Origin: Timema cristinae
Taxonomy: Eukaryota; Arthropoda; Insecta; Phasmatodea; Timematidae
Direction of reading: 5' to 3'
Length of the DNA: 64,000 nt
Assembly (NCBI GenBank): GCA_039000515.1
Contig: JBCFYV010000860.1
Span: 1-64,000, forward strand
Of this stretch, positions 20,926 to 32,313 are shown piece by piece (the first letter of the stretch is position 1; every line of letters begins with the position of its first letter). Position numbers and translations under genes: made by a program. The notes under the pieces were generated by a model that had not been told where the DNA came from, ran no database searches, and saw only the letters and a program-made list of their open reading frames with translations.

Positions 20926-22470
20926 ATGGAGCCTCTCGTCGGAAGAGTTAACAGGGCCCTATGTGGTAGAACCAACTGGGATCAACCTGGGTCTACGATC
21001 CGAGTACTTTTGCAGGTTGTCCTCCCACTCATGATTGAGTCTCTTGTCACAGCTGACACCTTACTGTCCGCTGGCATCTTACTGCCCGGCCCCTCACAGG
21101 GCCGTATTAATGATAAGAGGCGGAAACGGGTAAGGCCGTCCAGCCCTGTTTTGATGAAAAGCCAGGAAGTGGTGAGGCCCCAGCCCCGCTTCCTGGTGAT
21201 GTCTCGAGTAGAAGAAAGTCTAGATCTGAAACGTGTCAGCCCATTTATCCTCGAAAGAGTGATAAATGGAGCAGCAAAATCTGACGTTTTAATAAGGAAA
21301 CTGCGTGATGGCACCATTATGATTCAGACTATGACCGACACTCAATCCTCAAATATTATGGCGATCTCCGAAATACCGTTGAGTAATACGGTAAATATAC
21401 AGGTGAAGGTGGAGACCCACAGGTTCCTCAATGTTTGCAAGGGAGTGGTCACTTGTTATGACCTCGACTGCGTAAGCATTGAGGAGATCTGTGAGGAACT
21501 TTCCCCCCAGAATGTCACCGAAGTGTACCGTATTGTCACAAAAAAGAATGGACAAGAAAAGATGACGGATACGTATATCCTCACATTTGCGACTCCTACC
21601 CTTCCGAAGGAGGTCCGAGCAGGCTTCCACGTGCTCAGGGTCCGGCCGTATGTCCCTAACCCTCGGCGCTGTTTTCAGTGCCAGGAATTTGGGCATACGA
21701 AGCTGCGATGCCGTGGTAAGCCAACCTGTGCGGATTGTGGACAGGAGGCTCACGAAACACCATACGAGTCTCCTAAATACTGCGTCAACTGCAAGGGTCC
21801 GCATTCCGCCTGGTCTCGGGCCTGTCCAAAATGGAAGGTAGAGAAGAAAGTCCTGGAGATACAATCTGAAAAGAAGATCTCATATGCCCAGGCACGCAAG
21901 GAATACGTATCAAGTCAAGCTCCGGTATTTCAAACTTCATATAGCCGGATTGTCAGTCAAAATATAAACTGTCCCAACTGCCATTGCGCAGTTAATCTTG
22001 CTAAGGAGCCAACGCGACCAGTGCCATTGGTCTCTTCTCGAGACATTTATGTTGATTCCGCGCCAACTTCTGTGGCGCCTAAATTTTTAAAGGAGACCAA
22101 ACCGCCACAGCGGTCGTCTCCCCCACCTATACCACCGAGGAGACCTCCTCGAGGAACTCCCCGAGCCCGCCTCGGGAAATCCCCCGGGCCCGCCTCGGGG
22201 TACTAAAACAAGGGCGGCTGTTGTTGAGCCTCTCACACCCACCTCTGGGCTTCTGGAGGTGGGGGCGAGTTGCGGAACAGGTGAGGCCGCTAAGGCGAGT
22301 CCCACTGGTTCCTTGAAGAACGACCAGCGAGAGACCGCCGAAATTTTTTTTATTAAAAAAGCGTCGAAGGCCTTAAAGCCTTCGAACAAGAATCCAGCTA
22401 CCCAGTCTCTCCAAAATAAGCCGAAACCTCTCCTGAAGCGAGAGACTGGGAAAGGCAAGAGGGCCTAAAA
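20926..22470 (+). pseudogene. LINE ORF1, frameshifted in the proline repeat
   Basis: The ATG at 20926 is the natural start: the same ATGGAGCCTCTCGTC is kept in copy C at 45178. The N-terminal 140 residues precede the part seen in copy A. The three zinc knuckles are present (about 21670-21840), although the last Cys of the second knuckle is Tyr (ACCATACGAG against CCATGCGAG in copy A). The frame is open to a stop at 22204-22206. Lost bases in the C-rich proline repeat (about 22140-22200) shift it; the basic tail continues in another frame to 22468. ORF2 begins about 80 bases later. Confidence 0.87.
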
Positions 22471-22547
22471 AGGGCCTCAACAAATTTTTAATCTTAAAGG
22501 ATAGTGAAATGGATTGCGAGCATAACCAAATTTCATACTAATAACTT

Positions 22548-25455
22548 ATGTCGCTACTACAATGGAATTGTAGGGGTTTCTATGCTCGTGTAGAGGAAAT
22601 CAAACTAATAATTTCTTCCCTGCATCCTTCCATCTTGTGTTTGCAGGAGACCCACTTCCGCCCAACTGACAACCCGATGCTTCGTGGGTACGACGCGTAT
22701 CGTACCGACAAGCCTTTCTTTGATCGGGCTAGCGGATGTGTGGCTATATTCGCACGAAGTACTATATATCATAAGAATATTAATATTGTTTCTGATCTCC
22801 AAGTGATTGCTGTCAGAGCCTCCCTTCCTATGGAGCTAACCGTATGCTGCATCTACCTCCCACAAGGTGAACGTGTTTCCAAGAGGACTCTAGAGGCCCT
22901 CTTTATACAACTTCCCGCCCCCATTATCATCTTGGGGGACTTTAACGTGCATAACCTGGTGTGGGGGTCTAATTTTACAGACGCCCGCGGGAGGATGGTA
23001 GAGGATATTCTTGTCTCGGGAAACCTGGTGTTAATGAACACCGGGACCCAGACACACTTCTCCACCTTTAATGGTGTATCCTCTGCCATCGACCTAGCTC
23101 TATGTAGCCCCGGGATTGCTGCTCACTACCTTTGGGAGGTTCACTCGGACCTATGTGGCAGCGATCACTTTCCCATGCTGCTTTCAAAAATCCAAGATCC
23201 TCCCAGTACAGCACGGTTACCCCAATGGGTTCTTAAACGTGCTAACTGGGATAAATTCCGCGAGCTTGCCGTATTCGACGAACCCCATTCTCCCGACGTC
23301 GATGTTAAGGCTGGGCAATTCACTTCGACGGTCGTAGCGGCGGCGAGGGCATCCATCCCTAAATCCTCGCCAAACCCGCGCCACCGTCCTGTTCCCTGGT
23401 GGAACGAGGAGTGCCGGCTTGCTATTTCTAACCGTCGAAGAGCCCTGCGTATCTTTAATCGACGTCCTACTTCGGAGAATCTAGAGTCATTCCGGATTCT
23501 ACGTGCTAGAGCTCGCCGTATTATTCGTGAAAGCAGAAGAGAGTCTTGGAGACAGTTTATTTCTACCCTTACTATTTCCACTCCCACAACCAAGGTTTGG
23601 GATCACATTCGTAAAGTACGTAGTAGCAAAAATACCATTTATAATATACCCGCACTCATGTCTAACGGTTCACTTGTCTCCTCCCCTATGGAGGTCGCCA
23701 ATGTATTGGGCTCGATGTTCGCCGCTATTTCTAGCACTGCGAGCTACTCTAACGAGTTCGTGGTGCATAAGCGCAGCATCGAGCGCCTTACTATTGATTT
23801 TGGCCAAAGTCGGGGGGAGGATTATAACTCCCCCTTTACTAAAGAGGAACTTACCTATGCCCTTTCCCAGGCGGGCAATACAACTTCTGGCCCGGATGAT
23901 ATCCATTACGAAATGTTGCGCCAACTGTCCCCTGCTGGACGGGCGTTCCTCTTAGACCTCTACAATTGTTTTTGGGAATCTCGTCAATTCCCAACACTGT
24001 GGAGGCAAGCAACCGTTATCCCAATATATAAAAGTGGCAAGGATAAATTAGAGCCAACTAGTTATAGACCGATAGCCTTAACTAGTTGTGTATGCAAAAT
24101 ATTAGAGAAAATGATCAATAAAAGATTTATATGGTATCTAGAATCCCGCAATCTACTATCCAATATGCAATGTGGCTTTCGCCGTAACCGATCCACGGTG
24201 GATCACCTTGTTCGCCTTGAGACAGCAGCTCGTGACGCTTTCCTCTATAAACAGCACCTCTTGGCTGTCTTCTTCGATCTGGAGAAAGCGTACGACACCA
24301 CCTGGCGGTACGGCATTTTGAAAACACTTTTTAATTGGGGGTTTCGAGGAAACCTTCCTTCTTTTATATCTAATTTTATGTCGGATAGACACTTCCGGGT
24401 AAGGTTAAATAACACCTTATCCGAGGATTTTATTCAAGAAAATGGGGTGCCTCAGGGTAGTATTCTGAGCTGTACGTTGTTCGCTATCGCGATAAATAGT
24501 ATTGTGGACAATGTGCGCTCACCTGTTCGTTCATGCCTCTTTGTGGATGACTACGCAATTTATTGCAGTTCATCAAGTCTCCACAGGGCTGAACGACAGA
24601 TACAACTGAGTGTTAACAATCTTTGGTCGTGGGCATCGCGTAATGGCTTTCGCTTCTCTGCAGCCAAAACGACGGTCGTCCACTTCCATAGATTACGCGG
24701 AATACAGCCAGCCCCCAATATTTTAATGAACAACGTTGTTTTACCTGTCTCCGAGACCGTAAGGTTCCTGGGACTTTTATTTGATTTTAAATTAACTTGG
24801 ATCCCCCACATCAAAGACTTGAAAGCGAGGTCTATAAAAGCACTAAACCTGCTCAAAGTGGTTAGCGGTCGGTCCTGGGTGCGGATAGGGAAACCTTGAT
24901 GCGCCTCTATAGAGCCTTGGTGAGATCAAAACTTGATTACGGCAGTTTTGTTTATGGTTCCGCTAGACCCTCGGCGTTAAAGATGCTCGATAGCGTCCAC
25001 CATGCTGGCATTCGACTGGCTACTGGTGCTTTTCGTACCAGTCCAGTCGTCAGCATCTGTGCCGACGCCGGTGAGCCCCCTCTTTCTTACCGGCGGTCTT
25101 ATCTCCTGGCATCTTACGTGTCAAAACTGCATTGCACGCCAAATAATGTTGCTTACCGCCCTGTGTTTCATCCCCCTAACCTTGTCTTGTATGAAACTAA
25201 ATGTCGTAGTACAAGGCCGGTTGGGATCCGGATGCTATCGGTTTTCGACACGTGTGGGATTGTCCTGCCAAAGGCTATCCCCACATCACCAGGTCGAGTT
25301 TCTCCTGGAAGATACGCCCTCCGAAATGCCATTTTGATCTTGCCAAGTTCCCTAAAGCGACCACCCCAAACTTTGTATATGAGAGGACCTTTAATGAGCT
25401 CCTCTCCACTCGCTTTCACGGATTTGAGCGCATCTACTCTGATGGCTCTAAATTT
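22548..25455 (+). pseudogene. LINE ORF2, open through endonuclease and RT, broken in RNase H
   Basis: ATG 22548 (MSLLQWNCRG). The endonuclease has LQETHF, GDFN, SAIDLAL and SDHFPM, and this copy keeps the catalytic Glu that copy A has lost. The reverse transcriptase has SYRPIALTS, FDLEKAYD (about 24275), GVPQGSIL (about 24445) and FVDDYAIY (about 24540). The frame stays open to 24899. A base is lost near 24880 (TGGGTGCGGATAGG against TGGGGTGCTGATAGG in copy A), after which the frame continues from 24896. RNase H starts with YSDGSK at about 25435 and then the LINE stops. Confidence 0.92.
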
Positions 25456-25795
25456 GCTTTAGGTCATAATGGCAGCACGCTTCAGAATTTTTAGAACACA
25501 AATAAACTTAGAACTAAAACATATTTAATCAGTTGTAATGACTAGCTGCGTCTTGCATAACTTTTGTTATCGTCTCTGCCCATTATTATGTACAGTCGGA
25601 AATTTTTTATCGCGAAAACTTAGAAGAAGGTTCATTGCATTTGGGCATTACAACAAAGGATACAACAATTGAGCCGATTCAAAAGAGAAACCTTGGTTAT
25701 GTACCAAGGACGTCGAAGCAAATTAGAGAAGAATTTTCAAATTATTTTGTTAATGAAGGGAAAGTTCCATGGCAAATCAATTTCGTGCATTAATT
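25455..25795 (+). pseudogene. Second Harbinger transposase, last C-terminal piece
   Basis: Directly after the LINE break, a plus-strand frame reads IMAARFRIFRTQINLELKHI (about 25469-25528), a stop, then SCVLHNFCYR (about 25545-25575). A later frame gives REEFSNYFVNEGKVPWQ (about 25725-25780). The order FGI..RFRIF, LHNF, YF...VPWQ is the C-terminal end of Harbinger transposases. It is clearly different from the copy at 6306-7127, so another subfamily. Several stops and shifts break it; no catalytic residue upstream of this part is present. Confidence 0.72.
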
Positions 25796-26499
25796 TTTTT
25801 TAAGTAAATGATGTAAGAAAGAAAATATTATAATCCTTAAATTGAATCACAAAATTGTTATTAATATGCTTCTTATAGCTATATTTCTTAATATATATTC
25901 TGAGAATGAAAGTTAAGTTGGATTTTTTTCAGGGCGAGATAAATTATGTTTAGGTAACTACATGATTGTCAATTAATAAGTAATAACCAATGACCCATTT
26001 ACTTTTCAAAAATAGTAATTGATTTACCGTAAACGCGGGCTACTTGAGCCTAGATTTTGAAACTTTTAACATTATTTTTAAAAATGGGCACAACAGATTT
26101 TTTCTTTGACATACTCACCCTATATTATTAAACTATAGTTTATTATGGATACTTTAACGTACATTACGCATTGTTTGTGACGTAGTAAATATTTTTATTT
26201 TTTTGTTTTATTTGGGCTCAAGTTAACCTTAAGGTTGGGTTACTTGAACCCAGACTGTAATTCCCATATATACTACCATTTGAAGGCAGTCTGTGTCCAA
26301 GTAGGTTGATGGTTATTAGAATAACATAATTTCTGAACATACAGTGAACTTCCAAACGTTTATTTTAAAGACAAATATTAATTTTGAACATAATTTTGAA
26401 CAACACTTTTTAGATATTGTACAAACAAAAGTAGTTAGGCATATAACAATGTTTAGAGTCCAGTTAAAGAAAACAAACATCTTTTTATTAATTTTGGGG
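25796..26499. other. No gene; palindromic motifs flanking the pogo element
   Basis: Three related motifs: GGGCT-ACTTG-AGCCT (26037-26051), GGGCT-CAAGT-TAACC (26214-26228, opposite orientation) and GGGTT-ACTTG-AACCC (26237-26251). They lie 3' of the minus-strand pogo transposase and may be its subterminal repeats. Confidence 0.5.
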
Positions 26500-28120
26500 G
26501 TTCTATTTTCATTACCACATCTTAAAATTTATACAACAAGACATCCTTGTTTTTGGGCCACCTCCAAGCTTTTAGTGTAGGCTCCATGCAGTCGACTCTA
26601 ACACCTTCTGCTTCTTTAGCGAGGATGACTCCTGGATATTCCCTCTCATTCCATTTTACCAGAACAAAATTGCCTATTTCTAAGTCATATTTCGTTACAG
26701 GCGCCGGTGTTGGTGTTGATTTGGCTTTGGTTTGGCAAAAAGTCATAGACACGTGTCCTATATGTTCCTCATCACTATTGTAGAGGCTGATGTCGCTGTC
26801 ACCTCCTGATCTCAAACTGAATGCGTCATCTTCTTCTGATGTGGAGTCTTCCAATGTTTGATTTCTTTTCGTATATTGGTCTTGGTTGTTTTTGAAGACG
26901 CCTTCATTTTTGGACCTTTTTCCTGGTGTTTGCTGTTTTCCACGGAGGCACTGGTATTACTGGTAGAGCAGAAACCAGACACAATTACACTCTGTCCAGG
27001 TGGCACTTGGAGTTTTTTCTTCTTAGTAGTGCGAGGTGTAACAAACTCGCTCCTCTTCTCTTGAAGTCGTTGAAGAAATGCATCCCCAATCATAGACAAG
27101 TCTGCATTTGCTTTAGATTTGTCTTGATTTGGCAAACGGCTTATGATCTGATTTTCGTCTATAGGCACTAATCCAGCTTTCTTGAAGTCTGCCTTTAGGT
27201 TGCTTTTCATGTTTGGACCAATTTCTTCTAAAACAGTTCGCAACAGCATTGGGAACTGATCCTTTGGAAGCACACCGATTCTTTTACCTGCATCTGATTG
27301 CTTCCATCGGTCAAGAACATCCTTCCACTTCATTTTGAGAGGCCTAAAATATGCCACATCCTGTGGTTGAGTGAGGTGGGACGAATTAGGTGGAAGACAA
27401 ACAAAATGCACATTGTTTTGTTCACAGAGCTGAATAACATTGATGCTGAGGTGTGAAGTAAGATTGTCTCCAATTACAACCTTCTTCCCTTCTTGTTTCT
27501 TAAGAATTGGAAGCAGATGACTGGTAAACCAGTCCTCAAAAATTACTAAATCGATCCACCCATGCTTACTGCGGTTATATCTAGCCCCAGGTGGGCCACC
27601 TTCCGTCCAAGTTTCCACAGATTTTCGGCCTTATATAATTATTATAATATAATGTGGAACGGACTATCCGGCTGAATTACCACAAAACATTACACTTATG
27701 CTGGATTTTGTTGTGTTCATAATCCGCTCGGGGTATTTAGTACCCCTTCAGCAAATTATTTTTTTCCTACCCGGATCATCACTCATTGGTTTCGTCGTAA
27801 TTGTAGACATTTTCAGGGTGTGTGTCTTTGAGCAGTTTTCCCACATTTTGAATGTATTCAGTGATGACCTTTTCATCGACAGCCGTTCTTGTTCGTTTTA
27901 TGTTAGCTGCAAATCGAACTGAAAGACTGGGATGCCTATCTAGGAAGGACTTAACCCAATTCCTACCAGGCAAGTTATTCTTAAACAAAGCAATGGTACG
28001 TCCCTGTCGATCTAAGTAAGCTTTTATGACAAATCTAAAATCAAGTTCGTCACAAGGAAACCCAAAGTCACACAACTTGTTTAGGTGACTAGCAAACGCA
28101 AGCTCCTCTTCAAAGAACAA
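26500..28120 (-). pseudogene. Pogo/Tigger-type transposase (DDE_1)
   Basis: Read from 28120 down. A CENP-B-type helix-turn-helix (FVIKAYLDRQGR...GRNWVKSFLDRHPSLSVR, about 27925-28050) is followed by VYNYDET with the first catalytic Asp (about 27790). A badly shifted stretch (27618-27780) still shows KSSISVMFCGN. Then come GWIDLVIFEDWF, GDNLTSHLS with the second Asp, and CLPPNSSHLTQPQD with the third acidic residue (27370-27580). A basic Lys/Thr-rich tail and a last piece (26854 to 26522) with a small EIGNFVLVKWNEREYPGVI module close the protein. The N-terminal pipsqueak-type domain was not found. There are several frameshifts and at least four stops. Confidence 0.88.
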
Positions 28121-28656
28121 GTTGTAAGTAAGTAGTGGTTAATGATGTTAAGATTTAGATAGTTGATCTAGAAAATTACAAAAAATAAATAAATCTAAAT
28201 CAAGCTGTTTTAAGAAGTTAAATGTTTCATGTGAAATTGACAAGCACTAAAATAAACAATATTATATAAAACTTTTTTTAGCAACAGTTACATATTTTTA
28301 TTTTGTAATTTTCCAAGTCTTAGCTTTAATTATATCTTTAGCGTTAATTTCAATTTTCTAACAACTTAACTTTCATTATCAGAATATATTAAGCAATTAG
28401 TATAAGCCTACATATTTTAAACTTCTTTAGTTCAATGTTAAAATTATTGTAATATACACTTAATGTATATTCTTTGTTATCTTAGTTTAGAAACATTCAT
28501 AATCTCCTTGTGGCTTGTTTTAAATGTATCATCTTTATAGTTCATTAACAAACAATTTTGTGATTCAATTTAAGTATTAATCTATTTTCTTTTCCATAAA
28601 ATAAAATGATTTTGAAATGTATAAATAAAGTAATAAAAAATACAAACGTCTTACCT
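28121..28656. other. No gene seen
   Basis: Very AT-rich sequence between the pogo transposase and a MADF exon; no credible frame. Confidence 0.5.
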
Positions 28657-28998
28657 CATTTTCATTCCCGCTTAAATTTGATACAGATGTCCTGGGAGTT
28701 TCCTGGTCACGTAACAAATCCAAGAGATGAAAATACCATAATTTTGGGATGTAGAATTCATCTTCTCCTATTCCTGATTTTTTAGAATAGCTCACTTTTT
28801 TTAATTCCTTTCTATAGGCACCTCTCTTATTATTAATTTTTTCACGACCACATCGCGATTAACGTCGGGGTCAACTTTCCTATATTTTTCTATTAATTTC
28901 TCATATGCTGCGTCTTTCGTGTTTTGATCGTGATAACATTGTGATCTTACACGCCACAAGGTTCCATTCGCCAAATGTCCATACAATTTTCCAAACAC
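28657..28998 (-). pseudogene. MADF-domain exon, one frameshift
   Basis: From 28998 down: LYGHLANGTLWRVRSQCYHD, then AAYEKLIEKYRKVDPDVNRD and VVVKK, and after a one-base loss in an A/T run (about 28835-28845) the other frame reads KRGAYRKELKKVSYSKKSG and IPKLWYFHLLDLLRDQETP. This is a MADF DNA-binding domain of the type followed by LWYF..L..LRDQETPR in many insect proteins. The exon ends at a GTAAG donor (28657/28656), so it came from a spliced gene; no downstream exon was found. It may be part of a Harbinger element (compare 5472-6186) or a host gene copy. Confidence 0.75.
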
Positions 28999-29425
28999 TC
29001 AACCATAGAGAGAAGTATGCTATAAAGATGAAATCATAGGTTAAAATATTCAGTCAAGTTTTTGTGGGTGGTTTTTCTACTGAGTCTCGATAATTTTAAT
29101 TCTGTCGATTGACCGCTTCGAACGCTAGTGTTTCAACTTTTGGTTTCCTTAGAAGCGTCATGTTACTATGGCAACCAGTCCCTTACAGTGTTGTCTATGT
29201 TTACCCTCATTTTAATAATTCATTGGGTTAAAGTATGTCTGGCCCGCAGTGTGTTTGATAGGATGAGGGGAGGGGTGCATTCAAAACAGACTTACAACAC
29301 ACACTTGGGATAATAAACGGTGGTACGAGCACAACCACTTGCTATGCGGGGATATTAGGGGGGGGGAATTCAATTCCAATCCTTTTGTATTTACAGTTTT
29401 GAGAAAACCCTCCCAAACCAGCAAA
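28999..29425. other. No gene seen
   Basis: No credible frame; short G run at 29359-29366. Confidence 0.45.
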
Positions 29426-29760
29426 GTTTTCCACTTTAAATTCTAATATATTTTTATATATATGTAATAATATGTTTATAGTAAAGTCTTCTACTTTAAA
29501 TCCTAGTCTTATTATAATATTGACGGACTAATATGGTTATATTAAAGACTTCCACTCTAAATCCTAGTCTATTATAATATTGACGGACTAATATGGTTAT
29601 ATTAAAGACTTCCACTCTAAATCCTAGTCTATTATAATATTGACGGAATAATATGTTTATATTAAAGACTTCCACTTTAAACTCTAGTCTATTTTCATAT
29701 TGATTGAACATTATATTTAAATTAAAATATCTTACTTGGAACCTTCTATTCATTTATGTA
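29426..29760. repeat. 60-bp tandem repeat, 5-6 units
   Basis: Units contain CTAGTCTATTATAATATTGA, then CGGACTAATATGGTTATA and TTAAAGACTTCCACT. Two central units are identical over nearly their whole length and the outer ones drift. The period is a multiple of three, which explains the open minus-strand frame. Confidence 0.92.
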
Positions 29761-29924
29761 TCTTATAAAATATTATGTTTTACTACAAAGTCTTCAACTT
29801 AACTCACTCCAAGAGATATTACTACATTTGTAATTTTTATTATGTATCATCCATTTCTCTTATTCTCTGGTAACTCCATGACTGTTATTTATCACGCTTC
29901 CATGCAAGTTAAGATAGTTACACT

Positions 29925-30035
29925 ATGGGAGAATTAACCTATGACATGTCCCAGGTGGGCTGCATGACTTCCGGTCCTGACGACATTCACTATCAGATGC
30001 TGTGCCAGCCGCCCCCTGCCGGACAAGCGTTTCGT
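29925..30035 (+). mobile_element. Diverged LINE RT fragment
   Basis: A frame reads GELTYDMSQVGCMTSGPDD and then IHYQML, matching the region just before the RT palm in copies A and B (EELTYALSQAGNTTSGPDD). The DNA differs at many sites, so it belongs to an older copy or a related family. It ends abruptly at about 30035 next to the P-element remnant. Confidence 0.75.
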
Positions 30036-30469
30036 CTGTTTGATCCAAGAATTTTTATTTGCAAGTTGGGAATTGAAATTTGTTCAAACATTGTTTGGCA
30101 GAATAACATGAAAAATAACATTTGGCGCTATCTTCCAATAGTTGTGTTTTCCATATTAGAATTGGTTGCTGATAATGGCGTTAGATTTTCTTTTACACTA
30201 CAATTGTGTAATTCGCATGTAGCCTGAATGTATCTTGTGTTTTCATTTCCCATGGGATTCCTACTGGGATATGTTTTCATTATATTACTTAAGTGTACAA
30301 CTTCTAAGTTAGGCACTAGCATCAAGAGCCGCCAGTAGCACATTGATTTCTTTGTCAAGCAAATCAATTTTGAGCTTTTACTTTGTTTTGAATCGGAAGA
30401 GTCATTTAATGATGTATTGCCATTGTTTGTCATTGTAGTGGAAGAAACCACCAAATTAAAATAATCATC

Positions 30470-32313
30470 CGTTTCACAATTAGCTGACTGAGGAAGATTG
30501 TAAATTTTACTAATATTGTGTGTTGCATATTTCTTCGAATTTGTTCCGCAGTAAGATTGTTACCAATACCACATCTATATCTTAAAAGAGAGAATAAGTT
30601 TTATAATAGCTCCTGTTGGAGGCGGGATGTAATCAGATAGGGAATTCCTTCATTTTTAAGATCATTCCAAAGTAATAAAATGCCTATAATTTGGAAGCTA
30701 TTGAAAGTTGGGGGTAGGTTATTTTTACTATCAAAAAAGCTCCATGTTCTTATCCAATCCAAACATGAGGTTAAGTTTTCTTCCACTTGGGGATTTGAAC
30801 TGGAAAGTGCTCTTCGATTTGGGTTAGGATTGTATAGAGACTTGTTATTTAAATGGTCGAACAAGTCATTCATACGACTTACAAAGTTAGCAACGCACAC
30901 AATATTTCTATCTTGATCTTTGGCAGAGCTTGCTAAAGTCATTAGAGATCCATATACAGCATTGCTAAATACTTGAGATGCCAGTTTGACGCTCATTTTA
31001 TCAAATGGTCCTGGATGAATGTGACGGTCACTCAATTTTGTTGATGCTCTAGAAGTTACACAAGATGCGTTAACTGATGCCATCTTTTCTATAATGCTCC
31101 AGGAAATAATATCATCGCCTATTTTTAAATCATTTGTTAACCCGTTATTTCGCATGCATTTAAGTAAATGAGGAACATTGTACAAACTGTAAACCTTTCT
31201 ATTATTGAACCAAATAAATGGTTGCTCTACAGTAACTCCCAAATGCTCAAGAGCTTTCCTATTTGAAGTGCCTTGATCATAGACTGTAGTTCTAACGTTA
31301 AATCCTAGACCTATTAGTGTCTCTAAAATCATGTCAATTAAGAGCATTAAGTCCAAATATTTAACAAGCCCCGATGACAAAAAATAAGACACGGGTAGCT
31401 TTCAAGAATAAAGAAGACCTCAGGCCATAAAGACAAGAGCGGTATTAGCCAAACATTTTTTTTCTTCCTAGTGGGCCTAAATCTTGTCTTCCCTCCTCAA
31501 TATCATTCTTGTAATTATAGGAAACCCATCTTTTGATGGACATTTCATCAAATAAGAGCACACTTTGTTTTTCTGGCTCTGACATGCTCTCTGCTTTTAC
31601 TCGTAGCTTTTCTTTCACTTCAAGGGACATTCCTGTTGTTAGGTTAATTATATTGACCCATTTCTTAATGGTTTTTTCACTTGGCAACTTGAAGCCTTGT
31701 TTCAAGAATTGTCTATACACTGATGGAGGCCTATAAAATATTGACATTGCAAACTCTTTTTCATCCTGTGACCAAGCTACTCTTCTTGAGTGATCAATTT
31801 GCATTTTAATGAATATAAAAGGAAGTCCAGTTACATGTTGACTAAATTTAGTAGCAGCTCTGTCCTCGATAATTTGCGTTGATTTCGCCTGTGAAAAAAT
31901 AACTGATTTCTTTTACGTTTTAGTTGGCATGTGTGAGCACGTAATTTCTTAATAATTTTTGCTTTTCTGGGAGTTATGATGTTTTCGTTACTATTTATAG
32001 ATTGCGTTGGTAATTCCCATTGATTAGCTACATTTTTACTTAGAGATGTATTTTCCTCAGCATTTTTTGCTGCAGTTTAAACCCTCCCCAATGTTTTTGG
32101 TTTTGAAACGACTTTAGAGAAAGTTGTAAGAGTAAGGGATTGAGGTATTTCACTCAAGTCATTCTTTTCGGAAAGGGGTACAGCTAGAAGTGTCTTATCC
32201 TGTTCATTTAATGTAAATTGGAATAGTAGAGCGTTAAAATTCAATGAATTCCTAAATTCATTTTTAAACTGGTCTTGTGCAAAATGGTTAGCACATATAG
32301 ATTTCCGCTTCAT
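30470..32313 (-). pseudogene. P-element-like transposase (THAP9 type)
   Basis: Read from 32313 down. The C-terminal half of a THAP zinc-binding domain (ICANHFAQDQFKNEF, about 32250-32300) is followed by a basic linker. Then comes LKQGFKLPSEKTIKKWV, and LLFDEMSIKR with a catalytic Asp (31530-31720). TALVFMA*GL and PVSYFLSSG (about 31370-31430), VYDQGTSNRKALEHLG (about 31250), PHLLKCMRNNG (about 31150) and a C-terminal NLTAEQIRRNM piece (about 30530) follow. Breaks: a stop in the linker, a shift in an A run near 31460, and two TGA stops near 31405-31420. The upstream Cys pair of the THAP domain is absent. Confidence 0.86.

Larger units (their letters stand above)
20409..25455 (+). mobile_element. 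I-like LINE copy B, 3' end missing
   Basis: Starts with CCCCCTGCGGGACGGGGTTT, the same 5' end as copies C and D, and so shows the complete 5' part of the family: 5' UTR, ORF1, ORF2 through the start of RNase H. It breaks at 25455 inside RNase H, where a Harbinger fragment begins. It was inserted into the Penelope-like element. It is the best preserved ORF2 in the window, open for 2.35 kb. Confidence 0.93.

Noticed and set aside
27728..27744. Palindrome GGGGTATTTAGTACCCC
   Set aside because: It lies inside the decayed coding region of the pogo transposase and has no partner, so it is probably accidental.
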